Origin: Sympetrum striolatum
Taxonomy: Eukaryota > Arthropoda > Insecta > Odonata > Libellulidae
Direction: 5' to 3'
Length of the DNA stretch: 64,000 nucleotides
NCBI GenBank assembly: GCA_947579665.1
Contig: OX388351.1
Coordinates: forward strand, 60,954,939-61,018,938
Shown here: positions 1-12,014 of the stretch, piece after piece
Layout: every line of letters begins with the position of its first letter
Numbering within the stretch: position 1 is the stretch's first letter
Program-made: the position numbers and the translations under genes
Notes under the pieces: generated by a model
Databases searched by the model: none
Told to the model about the DNA's origin: nothing
The model's input: only the letters and a program-made list of their open reading frames with translations

Positions 1-91
1 TTAATAGTTGCCCTTCTGTTCCATATTTGACCTAACTATTTTCTCTGCTGAAACCTAAATGCTTCAATTCAATCCCTCTAATAATAACCGT

Positions 92-332
92 GGTGGCGGA
101 GTGGTTAACGTGCTAGATCGTTAACGCTCCAACCTCACGATCCCGGGTTCGAATCCCGGCTAATCGGATTTTTCCGGTTAGGGAATGGTTGTCTGTGTAT
201 GTTGCGTGTGTGTGTGTGTGTGTTTAAAAGGAAAAATCCAAAAAATTGAGAAAAGGGGTTGATTGGAGGAATAGCCTTCGTAGGCTAAAATTCGCCCAAA
301 AAATAAGACGGAATTATTATCATTATTAATCC
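92..332 (+). mobile_element. tRNA-derived SINE, family A
   Basis: A short interspersed element with an internal RNA polymerase III promoter. The A box TGGCGGAGTGG lies at 94-104 and the B box GGTTCGAATCC at 146-156, the spacing expected of a tRNA-like head. A body follows with a TG-rich simple repeat (204-224), then a 3' part containing CTAAAATTCGCCC and an AATAA motif, and a TTATTATCATTATT tail near 315-332. The tail resembles the LINE 3' fragments at 8351-8416 and 33081-33160, so a LINE of that type may mobilise it. The second family-A copy at 9082 shares the head. It is not a functional tRNA gene: the sequence between the boxes does not fold into a cloverleaf and the body continues well past the head. 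Confidence 0.8.
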
Positions 333-854
333 CTTAACACTTGCAGCACAAAATCAACACAGCTTACCTTTTATTCTACACCCAAGTCACATTTGGAAGG
401 TCTCACAAGATATAATTTCCTCTTTATAACGGTGTAAGTTCCACACCTTTTATTAATATGCAGAATAACATTAAAAATATCTAATGAAGTTTTTACAATA
501 CTTTATAAACCGGTCACGACTCAAACGATTCATTAATAGTTTATAAATTAAAGACGACACCTTGTCGACGGTCTTCACTATAATCTCATTGCAGCTGCTA
601 TCAGAAGTGGCACACTACATTCTTGTTCTACCTCCTCGAAATAGTTTTATCTTGGCCTACTTTTCCTTTCTTTTCCAGTATATTGCTTTTCTTACCTTAT
701 AAAGTGTCGTATTGATAAAGCTTTTATTTTATAAATTTCAATAATAATATTTCTATGCTTTATAATCAGGATGAATATTAATAAAGAATACAACATTGTA
801 GTTATAATTTTTTATAAAATTAAAATTTTTTCAAGTCCGTTTTTTCTTGGGGAT
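333..854. other. AT-rich unique DNA, no feature seen
   Basis: I see no open frame of useful length, no structured repeat and no splice-flanked coding-like segment here. Confidence 0.6.
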
Positions 855-862
855 ATTTAGAT

Positions 863-1172
863 TAGCGGTTTCCAAACTTTACAGTCCGTGGACCCCTTGA
901 TAGAGGAAAAAAACTCAGGGACCCCTTCTCAATTTTGGTATAAACCAAATAATAATATTTGTAACTCATGTATTTATTGTTTTTCAATTCAAAGAAAAAT
1001 TATCAGTTTAAGGCATTCGCACAGAAAAATGAATTTTATTAGAAAATTATAATAAAAAATATAAATTTATAAGTAAGCAACATTTTTGGGGGTCCGTCTG
1101 TGTACCCCAAAAATATTGTCGTGGACCCCCGGGGTTCAGCGACTATATTTTGCCACACTTTGCGAACCTCTG
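863..1172. mobile_element. hAT-type MITE with 8-bp target-site duplication
   Basis: A 310-bp non-autonomous DNA transposon. The left end reads TAGCGGTTTCCAAACTTT and the reverse complement of the right end reads CAGAGGTTCGCAAAGTGT, matching the hAT-type pattern CAGNGGTTCNCAAA. It is flanked by a perfect 8-bp direct duplication, ATTTAGAT, at 855-862 and 1173-1180. Eight-base duplications are diagnostic of the hAT superfamily. Further in, both ends carry a GTGGACCCC or GGGGTCCAC motif, so the inverted similarity extends beyond the terminal 18 bases. There is no coding capacity, so a hAT transposase from elsewhere would have been needed. The exact duplication suggests the insertion boundaries are intact. 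Confidence 0.88.
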
Positions 1173-1180
1173 ATTTAGAT

Positions 1181-2947
1181 TTACCCTCTATATAATTTTG
1201 TTTCCCTTAATGGTTGCCTGAATAAATCGGGGTCTATAACAGGGGTAATAAACTATTTTCATCTGAAAACCACATTTAGCATTCGGTCTCATAAGAAAGG
1301 CCACATTTGAAGCCATCAGGTCACTGTTGCGTTGTGTGTTGCCTGCATTAAAATACTTAAAGATCGCAAATTTTCACGAGAAAAGATGTTAATTCACTGA
1401 GTAAACTGAAAGAGGACATTACCCGCTATATTTTTCTCTTGGTGCCAAAAGCAAGGTCAGAAAACAATACTGTTGATTAATATGGGAATTTTTTTCAGGA
1501 AGTAATTAAAAGGCCCCAAGTTTCCCACTTCTAGTCCATACTTCAGAATGCTGTTGGCCTTTGTAAACACTTAATGATTGTCCTTCAATTCATCGATTTC
1601 GACTTACGTAATTACTATCGAGAATTTAGTGTTGTTAACTTCATTTGGGACATTGTCTTATATTTTTTGCTTAAGTCTACAGGGATACTTGGTTAAATTG
1701 GTGCTTTTTAACTTCAATTAATCGCCAATCAGTCATGTGGGGTAAAATATCTGGGAGACTACTCAAAGAAAATTAAGTCACGTACAAAGGTATTGGTGGA
1801 ACTCGCGGTGGTATAAAATTCAGTCTCTCAAACTTACTACTGAGCGTAGCAATGAGAGAGTTGAGGCAACTATTTCTAGTTACTTTCTGGAATTCGTGCC
1901 TGGTATTCGGGAACTTGCTCATAAGAGTAGCATTCAAGAGCTCGAAAAAATCCTGAGAGAGATCAATAGGTTCTGCTAACAAAATCTAAAGTGCAAGAAA
2001 ACCTTGGACAGATTTTTTTTTTAAATCAAGCCGTAGTTTTTAGAAAAAAACGCTTTATAGGGATATAATCAAGTGAAGAAATTTCTGAAGAAAAAATTTC
2101 GAAAAATATACCAGAAGTCCTTTTTGGCTTATCAGGATTGTAACGTAAACGAAATTAGGAGCGAAAAAATCACCATAAATTAATTTTTTTGTGTTAGACA
2201 TACGAGGAATTCATGCTTCTAAAATCCATATTCGTAGTTTATGTGTCATTCTTGAATTAAGCTTCGAGGTTAACGTAAAGATGCAGCTTTTAGAAAATAT
2301 TCGGGACATTCTTTCACGTACCTCATCTCAGTGTAAAATTAAAGTCCCTGAATCTAGAGGCTCGCTTGAAGCATACCTTACATACAAACTACGAAGAAAA
2401 ATTTCAGGAATCTCTTTTTTGCTTTGATTAATTGCATGTCAGCTCATATTGGGAGGATGGCTTATCTAGGTCAAACATAATGCATTAGCATAGAAAGAGT
2501 AAAACTAATTTCATCATTGAAAAAAAAAATCTTGAGGCTTGGTATTTCTTGCTCAATATTTTCTTGTAGAAATTAGGGAATGGTTATGGTATGGTCCGCA
2601 GGTATGATGTAGGGCACACTGCTTAGTTGACCTCTGACACTCGGAATGTACTAGAGGAAATGTAATTTCCTCATGTAAGAAAAGTTTCCTAAAATCTTCA
2701 AAGACGAAGCACTATGGAGCAGTGAACTACTGAGAAAGCAGGAAAAAATCAAATGGTGAACGTTTCCTTGTGGGAAATGACAGCTTTTCTCTGAGGAGGA
2801 AGTTAATTCACAGAGAGGAAAGCTTTACCTCGACATTCTCTACAAAAAAACCTTCCGATGACCATTTCATTTAAATATGTACTCAGAATGCTGTACTTTT
2901 TCCCGAACACCTATCCCATTCCTGGCACATATTTTGATTATCTGCCC
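1181..2947. other. Unique DNA without recognised gene
   Basis: AT-rich sequence. Short open frames at 1773-1982 (minus) and 2191-2427 (plus) show no recognisable domain, splice context or coding-like third-position bias, so I do not call them genes. Confidence 0.5.
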
Positions 2948-2952
2948 TTTTT

Positions 2953-2983
2953 ACTTTCTCCATATACGAAGTATAGAGAAAGT
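2953..2983 (+). repeat. Left-end hairpin of Helentron-like element
   Basis: Arms ACTTTCTCCATA and TATAGAGAAAGT pair at 11 of 12 positions around a 7-nt loop. The identical 31-nt sequence occurs as its reverse complement at 21619-21649, so the hairpin is conserved between copies. Confidence 0.8.
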
Positions 2984-3080
2984 TTTCATTTTGTTTTCAT
3001 GAAAAAAATCGTCTTCGAGATTTCAACGGATATACATGTTTTGGGGTCCCTAGAACACGTTTTGACCATTTTCGGAATGA

Positions 3081-3116
3081 TGTCTGTGTGTATGTGTGTG
3101 TGTGTGTGTGTGTGTG
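3081..3116 (+). repeat. (TG)n microsatellite inside element
   Basis: TG dinucleotide tract just before the internal tandem units, matched by an (AC)n tract at the equivalent place in copy 2 (about 21489-21524). It produces a spurious Cys-Val-rich frame. Confidence 0.9.
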
Positions 3117-3119
3117 ATA

Positions 3120-3714
3120 GTGGGCGCTCTAACGTGAAAACTATTAGTCGTATCAATACCAAAATTCATATATAGTACTGTGGTGTGTGCTGTCAGAGTT
3201 GATTAGTTTTTGGAGTAAATCGGTTAACCGGATGTCGAGCTTCATTCATCAAAGCTCATTTCCGGTGTTCAAAATATCTCCGTAAATATGATATATAGGT
3301 ATATTGTATATCTTATAAAAGTTTTGGATAATGTAATTTACTATAACTTCGTTATTCGTGAAATACTGATAAACCGGAAGTAGCTGATTATGTACTTTGT
3401 GGGCACTCTAACATGAAAACTATTAGTGGTATCAACACCAAATTTCATATATAGTATTTTGGTTAATGTCGCTAGAGTTGATTAGTTTTGGAGTAAATCG
3501 GTTTACCGAAAGTCGAGCTTCAATCTTCAAAGCTCATTTCCGGTTTTCAAAATATCTCCATAAATATGATATTTAGGTATAAACTATAATTTATAAAAGT
3601 TTTATAAAATGTAATTTACTATAACCTTTGTTTGAAACATATTTTTGTATCACTGATTGTGTAGGAGTTATTTGTGAAATACTGATAAACCGGAAGTTGC
3701 TGATTATGTACTTA
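3120..3714 (+). repeat. Two tandem ~0.3-kb internal units
   Basis: Unit 1 (3120-3398) and unit 2 (3399-3714) both start GTGGGCGCTCT or GTGGGCACTCT, share the GAAAACTATTAGT block and end with a GATAAACCGGAAGT block. A third start (GTGGGCGCTCTGGGC) follows at 3715 but is not continued. Unit 2 holds an extra ~30 bp near its end. The same two-unit layout appears in copy 2. Confidence 0.85.
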
Positions 3715-3899
3715 GTGGGCGCTCTGGGCGCTGGGGCAAAAGGCCATTTCATCGTTTTTCATCGAACATGTCCCGAAAAACATTATTTATAATGTTTTTG
3801 ACGTAAAAGATAATATGATATAAATTAATCACTCATCTTCCAAGTTTAGATTGAATATAGAGTTCGAAAATACTGTCGTAGATAAATATTTACATCTTA

Positions 3900-3938
3900 T
3901 ATATGGAGAAAGCCATGTGCTGGCCACATCAGATTTTT
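3900..3938 (+). repeat. Right end of Helentron-like element: subterminal repeat and hairpin
   Basis: TATATGGAGAAAG (3900-3912) is the inverted partner of the left-end motif. ATGTG-CTGGC-CACAT (3915-3929) forms a 5-bp hairpin, followed by CAGATTTTT. Copy 2 has the same arrangement at 20626-20664. Confidence 0.75.
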
Positions 3939-4311
3939 CATTGATGAATTCTGGTTACCCACCATTTCATTTGAAGTAAATTTCTTTCACAGCACTCTAC
4001 TTTCAGTATCTAGAACAAGTCAAAATAATGTATATTTTGTAATTAAGGGAGACGCTGTATTTGTACATTGGTATTTAATTTTAAATAAAATAACATATTT
4101 GACAATATTTATTAATTGTAGATGATGAATTTTGAAAACACCTTGCCTTTTGCTATTAATTTTATTGTCTGCTTGTTATACATGCATGCACCAACCTAAT
4201 ATAATCAATGGATGAAGCCATAATTTTGAGGAATGTCATAGAGGAAATAAATTAAGTATCTTGTTAAATATCCACGAAATAATTTTATTCTGCCACGATC
4301 GGTTGTAGCTA
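3939..4311. other. AT-rich spacer, no feature seen
   Basis: No gene or structured repeat recognised between the Helentron-like element and the next transposon. Confidence 0.6.
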
Positions 4312-5001
4312 GTAGGGGAAGGTCCTCTAGTACGGGACAGCATGTCGTATGGGACAGGCGGTGTATTGGCCAATCAACGCTAGGGACAGCCTCTACTACG
4401 GCATTGGCACGAGCACATCGATGTCAAAGACCAGTTCTAGCCATATTGGATGTGTGCTGCTACGCGTTCTCTTATAACGAGTGTTTTAGTGGTTTCGCAC
4501 CAAATTTTCGTGCCTGGAGATAACTTTAGACCATCCCACCTTTATTATGATTAAGTACAAAAATGTTTTAATTATATTGGTTGCAACTAAAGGTTATTGT
4601 TAGTAAGTTACGAGCGATTCTTTCCAATCGGATTAATGGTTTGGCCTTGCGAGTGCAAGTTGCGTTGCATGACAGTCCGGTTGTATGGGTCAGGTGCATT
4701 GAGGGTAATATAAAACTAAATTGGAATGCACAAATAAGGCGATGTAAGCCATAAGGAGGAGGAAGTAATATTCATATGCTGAGCCTACCACCGCAAAGGT
4801 TTACGAAAGTATGCCAAATAAAGAAACATTTGTGATGACAGAAAAATATCGAATCGATCTGTTTTGACGTAATTCCTTCAAAGGGTCTTTTTATGACACT
4901 TTGAAGTTAGTTTTAGTATAAATTTTATTTTATTTAGCCCTTAAAAATGTTTCAATTTGTAAAAAGGCTTAGCTGTGCCATACTGGAGGACCTAACCCTA
5001 C
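4312..5001. mobile_element. 690-bp TIR element, superfamily unresolved
   Basis: The left end, starting GTAGGGGAAGGTCCTC, and the reverse complement of the right end, starting GTAGGGTTAGGTCCTC, agree at about 24 of 29 positions, giving clear terminal inverted repeats 690 bp apart. The internal sequence has no long frame, so it is a non-autonomous or decayed DNA transposon. I could not find a convincing target duplication at either boundary, so the superfamily is open and the ends may be off by a few bases. Confidence 0.65.
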
Positions 5002-8000
5002 AGGTCTGAGCTGATGTTGGCTGTAACTAGCTGAAACCTATCGTGGCAAATTCAAATTATTAAGTGGATTTTTTACAGCGTTTGATTTGTTTCCACCTAA
5101 TTTTTAAGTTATTTTTCATCAAAAGGTTTGAATTCACTGTCACAGAATCATATCTCAATTAGCTAAAGCCTGAGAAAACGGCTAAGTTACGAATTCTTGA
5201 TTTCCAGCGCTAATGGAACATCACATCACTGGAAGGACAGATATCAACACACGGAAATATGTAGTTAGACTCAAGCGGAAGTATCGTTTCTTTCTCTCCC
5301 TTATCATCAAAGATATAAAGGTCGTTCGAATAATGCGTTGAACCCAAAACAGGGAAAACGCAAAGGAGAGGACCTCTCGTGCGTAGGCAATTAATCACTC
5401 GTTATGAGGCGTGTTATTGCGTGCGCCCCCGTTAATCGGGTCTCCCTCCTGAAGCGCCCACTGTGGCAATAAGCGAAGAGTGTATCCACCGCAAGGCTTT
5501 GCTTTTGCGGTATCGATCACCGCAGCTTCGTTTGCAATAAGAGGCGCTCGCAGTTACGCGATCAAATTAACGCCTCCCCTCTCTCCCGCAAATTCCACTT
5601 TCGCTTTAATATGCATGTTTTTCTGCATGTCCCTCCATTGCCCATTAAATATGGACGGTTCGGGAGGAGTTCTCCTGAATCGAAGACACTGGCATCCCCT
5701 TGTGACTCGTGTTTACAAATTCCTGCTGATTCAACCCTTAAGCCCGTCTTGTTAAGTTAGCAATCGCTTCAGGTCATATTGGTGCGTAACTAAAAATTGC
5801 TTTCTAGACGTGAATGACATATTGAACACCATGCAAATTATTATGAAATGCTTAAATTGACTTATTTTGCACCAATATTTCTGTTTAACAGAATAGAATT
5901 TATATTGATAAATGACCCTAGCATCACTAACCGAACAAAGGAAAAAACTGTTTTAGAGTTGGTAATTCGTCTATTGTCACCTCTTTAAACCGTTCAAAAC
6001 ATACCTCCTTATATTCTTAGAGCAACTAAATTAGAAAGATAATATTACAACATTAAAGTTACAGCTTTTAAGTTACAAATTTAATATTTACAGGGAGCAT
6101 GCATTGAATAATACATAATAATAGAAAGACGATATAATTGGAAAATAAATTATGTTTTCACTTACCAAGGATGGCTGGATGAATATGAAGGAGGCAGATG
6201 TCAATCTGAAAAAGAAATAAGAAATTAAGTAACTAAGGCAAATTTTTTCATTCAATAAATTCGTATCCTCCATTAATAAGTTTATTAGCATTTACAACAC
6301 AGTCAATTCATGTAGAAAATGAAATATACCTCTCTGTTGTTTCTATCAAAATTAAATTCCCTGTAAAATGCATGATGGGTTAAATGGAAGAGAAGACTTT
6401 TTAGTATAATTTCAACGCAAGATAAACATATTATTGTCACTATATATAATAAAACTGTCCTAAGAAATAGCCAAAATTTTCTACTCTTATGTATATAGAA
6501 GAAAATATATAAAATATTTTTATCTAAGAAAGATTACGTTTTTGCTTAGAAACAATAAAGATATTGATACATATTCAGAATAAAATTACAAAGCAACATT
6601 TTTAAGACAGTTTTGATAAATATTTTCGTGAAGTATTAAATATAAAAGTGTTCATTTTATATCATATACATTTTATCCATATATATATGTAGTTATTTAT
6701 CTATTAATCATAGTGATAAGTATCGGTATTTTTTCGAAATTCTACCCTTTTATTTGGAATATGGCTAATCTGCGGTCTTGTTTCACTTTTAGAAACAAAT
6801 TCGATCTCCAAGGCATTGTTTCCATTTGATTTCTTTATTACGTAAGGTCACTCTTGAGTGGAATCATTTTTCTTTAGTTATCATAGCGATCTAACTTATG
6901 TCTCGGCATACTACAGTGTTTTCTCGAAAATAAGTCTTCTTTGAAAAACTTGATTTTCCAGAATGTTCATAATGTAACCCTAACCCAAATATCGTAAGCT
7001 GTAGTTGAGGCGGATGAATCTCTGATGTACTGAATCGTATAGTAATGAATGTACGATCAAGATTTATAATGTACCTGTATAAACACATATATTTACTCTT
7101 GGATAAATTTAAGTTCTTGACATAAAAAAATAAGACCCCTTTAAAACTTCCCCTAAGACATCTTTAACTAATAATAACAATACCCAGTACTACTTTTGTG
7201 GAAACATGAATAATGATGTTGATGTGCCAGAATCTACGCAAAACAACAATTGTCTGAGATTTCACTGCAGCCTAATAGTATATAAATTCATACAACGTAA
7301 AAAGGTACCCCTTAGTTATCAAGGGGAACAATTATCCTGTTGAGTAATCCACAGCACTATATTGCTCAAGTTCAAGGACTATTCGATTTGATTCCGTTAA
7401 ACTTGAAGTGATTGAAGGGATAAAATTGATTCAAAGCGATCGTTTGAGCGACAACACGATTTCATAGACTGGTAAACGGTATGGGAAATAGAGAATAGTT
7501 TTGAATTAACGATTGGAAGTTTAAATGATACACAAAACAGTCATTAATGGCAAATTCAAGGCCAGGAGCCAAGCTGAGGAATGGGGTCAAGGTAAACAGT
7601 GATTAAATGAAAGAGGAATGGAAGAACAATGCCCCGAGAGACTGCATAGCAGAAGATAATGAAGGCTAGAGCCGGCTTCAGCAGGAAAATTCTCTCTTAA
7701 CGAGGGAAATAAATGAAATCCCAGAGAAAAATAACTGCTGTTCAGACTGCGTATCTCGTTTTCTACCTCTGGTATTGAGGAAGAAAGATCGAGGAGTAAG
7801 AAAATAATGACACCGCCTGCTTCAAAAGAAGAGTTTTAGAGGATGCATGAAATGAACCTAGCATGTGATGCTAAGAATAGAATACGAATTTGTTGGAGAG
7901 ATATTGCCACTGTCGACGATTCATGGAGAAAAGGAAATTGGATCCAAGACTCTTGGTGTTTTTAAATGCGAGATCATATTAAAATAAGGGGCAGGAAGAG

Positions 8001-8350
8001 CCCCTGGAGGAAACTAAGTTCCAGAAAATATAGCTAGAAAAATAAAAAAAGAATTGTTAAACTTCATACATATATCGCTATATATTATCTCATACAGTTT
8101 AAATATTTCCTTGATCTCTTTCATTTGTTAAAATTCATCGGTATCAATTTTAAAATTTTTAAACATGAATGAAATTTTTGCTACTACGATATGAGTTTAA
8201 TGAAAAAAAGATACGTTTAATCAAAAATGTGAAGAGGATATTTTGTTTAGCGTATATTTTCGCAGATAAGATAATAGGTGTATCATAAATAAATGCTCCC
8301 AAATCCAGAGTCTTATGGGACAGATACAATAATAATCCGAGTGAATGTTT
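5002..8350. other. Unique DNA; GC-richer block 5390-5760
   Basis: Mostly AT-rich. A moderately GC-rich block around 5390-5760 holds a 91-codon plus-strand frame (5480-5755) with no recognisable domain or splice flanks. I treat it as unique non-coding DNA. The rest shows only short accidental frames. Confidence 0.5.
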
Positions 8351-8416
8351 AATAATAATAATAAAAGAACTTTATTCAGGGCGAAATTGAGATTATCAAG
8401 TCTCTTTTTACACCTA
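8351..8416 (-). mobile_element. LINE 3' tail fragment (minus strand)
   Basis: Read on the minus strand: GTGTAAAAAGAGACTTG, then CTCAATTTCGCCCTGAATAAAG, then a TTCTTTTATTATTATTATT tail. It matches the plus-strand copy at 33081-33160 over about 75 bp. The AATAAA signal and the trinucleotide tail are typical of a non-LTR retrotransposon 3' end. No reverse transcriptase remains upstream, so it is a severely 5'-truncated copy. Confidence 0.65.
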
Positions 8417-9080
8417 ACCCTTTGTCGTGTGAGAACCGAAAGAAAGAGATAGATTGCAAATGTACAGAGAAGATAACTACATTGTGGATTAAAAACCTAA
8501 GCTAAGAGCATAGGAAAAAATTTCCACTGCAGAAAAACACCCTCAAAAGAAGGGGGAGTGAGAGAGAAACCTATATATAGAAAACTAAATTTAAACATGA
8601 TAGTAGATAAAAGAGCTATATACGACAAGAAAAATAGAAATTCATTAGAATGTATAAAAAAGAGCAAGTTATAACATATCAACAGATCTGACACAAAAGT
8701 GTAACTAATTTAGAAATGAGTTATCAGCAATCGCAAGGTAGTGCTGCTAGATGCAAAAATTAAAACTAATTCATACGGAAAATTAAGAATAGGGCATAAT
8801 TCCATATCGCTATACAGTATTATTATCCAGAATATGATCGCTGATCTAAATTAAAACTCATGTACCGTTGATAGTTGGGGGTTTGTTTTTTAGAACAAAT
8901 ATATGCTAAAACGAGAAAACTTTGACGAAAAGTTATACCTCGTCTTATCTGTGGAAATTATCGTATGGCATATTTAAATTATTATGACTTCATGAGATTA
9001 ATACAAATTAACCTTCAATGGTAACATTGATGTTGTCTATATCAGCTTTAAGATAAGTATAAGGATATAGTATAAGGAAT
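8417..9080. other. AT-rich unique DNA, no feature seen
   Basis: A 65-codon minus frame at 8497-8694 is hydrophobic and low-complexity, as expected of AT-rich DNA. No gene is supported. Confidence 0.5.
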
Positions 9081-9081
9081 G

Positions 9082-9300
9082 CCGGCCACAGTGGCGGAGA
9101 GGTTAGCGTGCTACTGCTCCAAACCCGAAGTCCCGGGTTCTGGTCTCGTCTACTTGGATTTCGTGGTTAGGGAAAAGTATAAGCGTATCCCATTTTTCTG
9201 CGAAAGTTTGGGGTCTGTAATCCGGCTGTAAAAATCAGCAGAAAAATGTAAAAGGAAATTCATCATTGGCAGAAATCATTAACTGACCCCATGACTGTGA
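9082..9300 (+). mobile_element. tRNA-derived SINE, family A, diverged copy
   Basis: A box TGGCGGAGAGG at 9092-9102 and a decayed B box GGTTCTGGTCT at 9136-9146. The head aligns with the copy at 92: both carry GGTTA.CGTGCTA, GCTCCAA, TCCCGGGTTC and, after the B box, a GGATTT...GGTTAGGGAA motif. The body then diverges. Its end, with TTAACTGACCCCATG near 9280, recalls the inverse of GTCATGGGTCCG in the family-B copy near 51965. Confidence 0.7.
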
Positions 9301-12014
9301 AAAATAAGGAACACATTTTATTTTCTAAAAGTATGCATAGAAGTTTTTGGCTAACTCTGTAATTTACACCGGGTACTGCGCTGCAGTAAAGGAAACAAAA
9401 AATGACCTCTTTGGCTATGATTTACAGATGTATTGAGTGACGTGGAATAATATTTATAACTTTTATTTAGAGAAGACGAATTACATTTAAAATGGGAACG
9501 GATTGAACGTTTAATATGCCACAAACATATTTCATTGCGCCAAAATTTGAAGAGATACATTCTGTACGCATCAACTGAAACAATAGGGTTTTGCAATAAA
9601 AACGAGAGAAAATATTAAAACTGTAATTGATCGAGTAATACTATTGTGTCCTAGATGCGATGCAAATGCCGCTGGGACGGCAGGCGTATGGAATTTCAAA
9701 TGAATCGCGTTCGTTCATTTTCCTAGCGGGAGAAGCTGGAATAGTCGGACAAAGGCTCGGATATAAATACATATATGCGTTTGGTGATGTATACTAACCT
9801 TCGAAATATTATCACGCGCCGCCGGACGATTAAATTGCATTTAAAATGATCAACGGAGGTCTCGAATGACGAAAATGAATAATGCAGGAGTTAATTCGAT
9901 TGTGTTCGCGGGGATGGAAATCTCTTGAGCACCCCGAGCCCTCGGTGGAAGATATTTTAAAATTCAAACGTACGCTTTGCTTGCACACTTAACAATAATC
10001 TTACTCGCAACCATACGAAATAATTCGTGTAGGATTAAGAGATTAATGACCCGCCTGAAACCTACTATGGTTACCATCTTGCTCGGCATCGTGTGCTTCC
10101 TTCGAAGTCTGGAATTAGCGACAGAGGCGGGGGTCGTAAGAACGATATAAAGACAATCAAAATGTGGCTCAAGAGATTACGGGAGAGGCGAATAGAGAAG
10201 GCATAAAGTCACGCAAGATCAGGCGTAATCCACAAATGGATCAGCAAGTTTCGGAATGCAACTCGTATCCTTTGAATTCCCGTGTTCCATTTCAAGTGGA
10301 TGTCTATGACACCGTGTACCGACATTTTACCACCGACGAATAATCCCACCATAAGGATCTTCGTTTAATAGAGGCAAAGAATGCAGTGTAAAGGTTTTGA
10401 TGAGGAATTAAGTGTTTAATTTGTCTGCGCTACTCATTGAAGAGTGAATATCCAGTGCAGCGGCGATTCATAAGCTCTTCTTTTCCCTTCGTTTTAATTT
10501 TGATCTTACGTTCAAGAATTTTTTCAAATATATTCAGGACAAGCTGACCAAGTGGGAAACGTTAAAATTAATTTAACGGCGGAAAAACTAATCTGAGATT
10601 TGACAAATAGAACCTGGAAAAATCTGTAATATCGCTTCATGTAACGTTTGATTGATTATGATATTCATTTGGACCTGTATGGATATCAAAGCATTGAGAA
10701 AAGAAGAATTAAGAAGGATTTATTTTTATTTATTTGACTTAATCAATGCTGGGGAAAATGCTAACCTAGAGAGTAAAATTAATTTTCATGTACCAAGATT
10801 TAATACTAAACCAAAAGAGCCTTTTTATTAAAAAAATATGAATACAAAATATTGCGCAAGCAACATTATATAGATTGCGCCAAACCTTTAACTTGAATTG
10901 ACATGAAATTGATTTTTTTTAAAAGGGAAGCCTGTTTTGTTGGTAGTTAATCAATTTTTTTATAAATTATGTTATAAAAAATTCTCTTTACTATATATAA
11001 AGCTGCAAATCCGACTCATTCATACAAATTCCTGTGCATTTCTAATCGAGCTAGAAGGCTGAAATCTTCAGAAGAGATTCATAATTAACAGTCGAGTAAG
11101 GAAAAAATCGAAAATTTCCAGATTTTGAACTAGGTTTGAGCCCATAGACAATTATATTTTTCAATGTATTTAAACGAGGAAAACGAAAAATGGCCATGCA
11201 GAGCAAATTTCTTTCGTTAATTAAATTATGAAAAATTAATCGTAAAGCAGTAGGACTTGGTCTGTATTACGTCTAAAAGATTAAAATTTACTTTTCTTGC
11301 GACTGATTTTAACATTCCTGCACGAAATTCGCAAAATCTTAGTTTGAACGCCAATTTTTTACGTTTTTTTCTCCTCATTTTGAAAATTAAATCTATGGCA
11401 ACAACCATTGTTTGAATCGAAAACAAGTTTGTTTACGATCCTATTTTCATACGCCATGATAAAGGTTTGATGCATTTTTAATTATTTTAAATGTTTCTTT
11501 CGATATATGTTATTAATGAATGCTGAAAAATGTAAATTTTATCAAAATAGACAGTGGATATCTGCACGGTCAATGAATCAATCGTGAATGCATGCTGTGA
11601 TAACATAAGTTTATGTAGAGAATACGAGACCATTTATCAACGAAGATAATCGGAAAAGTCATGTAAGTAGTGAGATTATTCGAGAATGAAGTACATAGAT
11701 ATTAATATAAATTAATAAATAGGGATATTAATGTAAATTAAAAGGTTTAACGACTATCTTTAGAACTAACATAACTGTAAGCATTACGAATCATTAGTTT
11801 CGCGAACACTATAGTTTAGTAATATTTTATTTCATAGCTTAATTAACCAAATATATTTATCATATGCTGAACTCAGACTAAACAGTTGCATGTATGTTTC
11901 ACTTTCGTACTATATACATTGTGATATATTGTCACCGAAAAGCTCATAACGGCAACTAAACCCATTGCTGCCCGCCTTTCTTGAAGGACCATGTTATCAT
12001 TGAATATCAAGAAA
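9301..12014. other. Unique DNA; GC-richer block 9640-10340
   Basis: A block around 9640-10340 is visibly GC-richer and less repetitive than its flanks, without a long frame. It could be a non-coding conserved or regulatory segment, but nothing in the sequence proves this. The remainder is AT-rich and featureless. Confidence 0.45.

Larger units (their letters stand above)
2948..3938 (+). mobile_element. Helentron-like non-autonomous element, copy 1
   Basis: A ~1-kb interspersed repeat whose second copy lies on the opposite strand at 20626-21655. Order of parts: a T-rich left end; a 31-nt near-perfect hairpin (2953-2983); a conserved block; a TG microsatellite (3081-3116); two tandem units of about 280 and 316 bp (3120-3398 and 3399-3714) starting GTGGGC; a unique right block; and a right end with TATATGGAGAAAG (3900-3912), the inverse of CTTTCTCCATATA at the left end. 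A small hairpin follows (ATGTG, 5-nt loop CTGGC, CACAT at 3915-3929), then a T run. Subterminal inverted repeats, a microsatellite, internal tandem units and a 3' hairpin before a T-rich boundary are hallmarks of HINE/Helentron elements. The superfamily assignment is inference; the repeat itself is directly visible. No protein is encoded. Confidence 0.75.

Noticed and set aside
94..156. A tRNA gene, because of good A and B boxes
   Set aside because: The interval does not form a cloverleaf and a SINE body with a LINE-like tail follows, so it is a tRNA-derived SINE.
2858..3175. 105-codon frame with a Cys-Val repeat
   Set aside because: It reads through the TG microsatellite of the Helentron-like element, so it is an artefact.
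8405..8430. TAACCCTTTGTCGTGTG as a second piggyBac end
   Set aside because: It lies within the LINE tail fragment, lacks TTAA and has no partner end.
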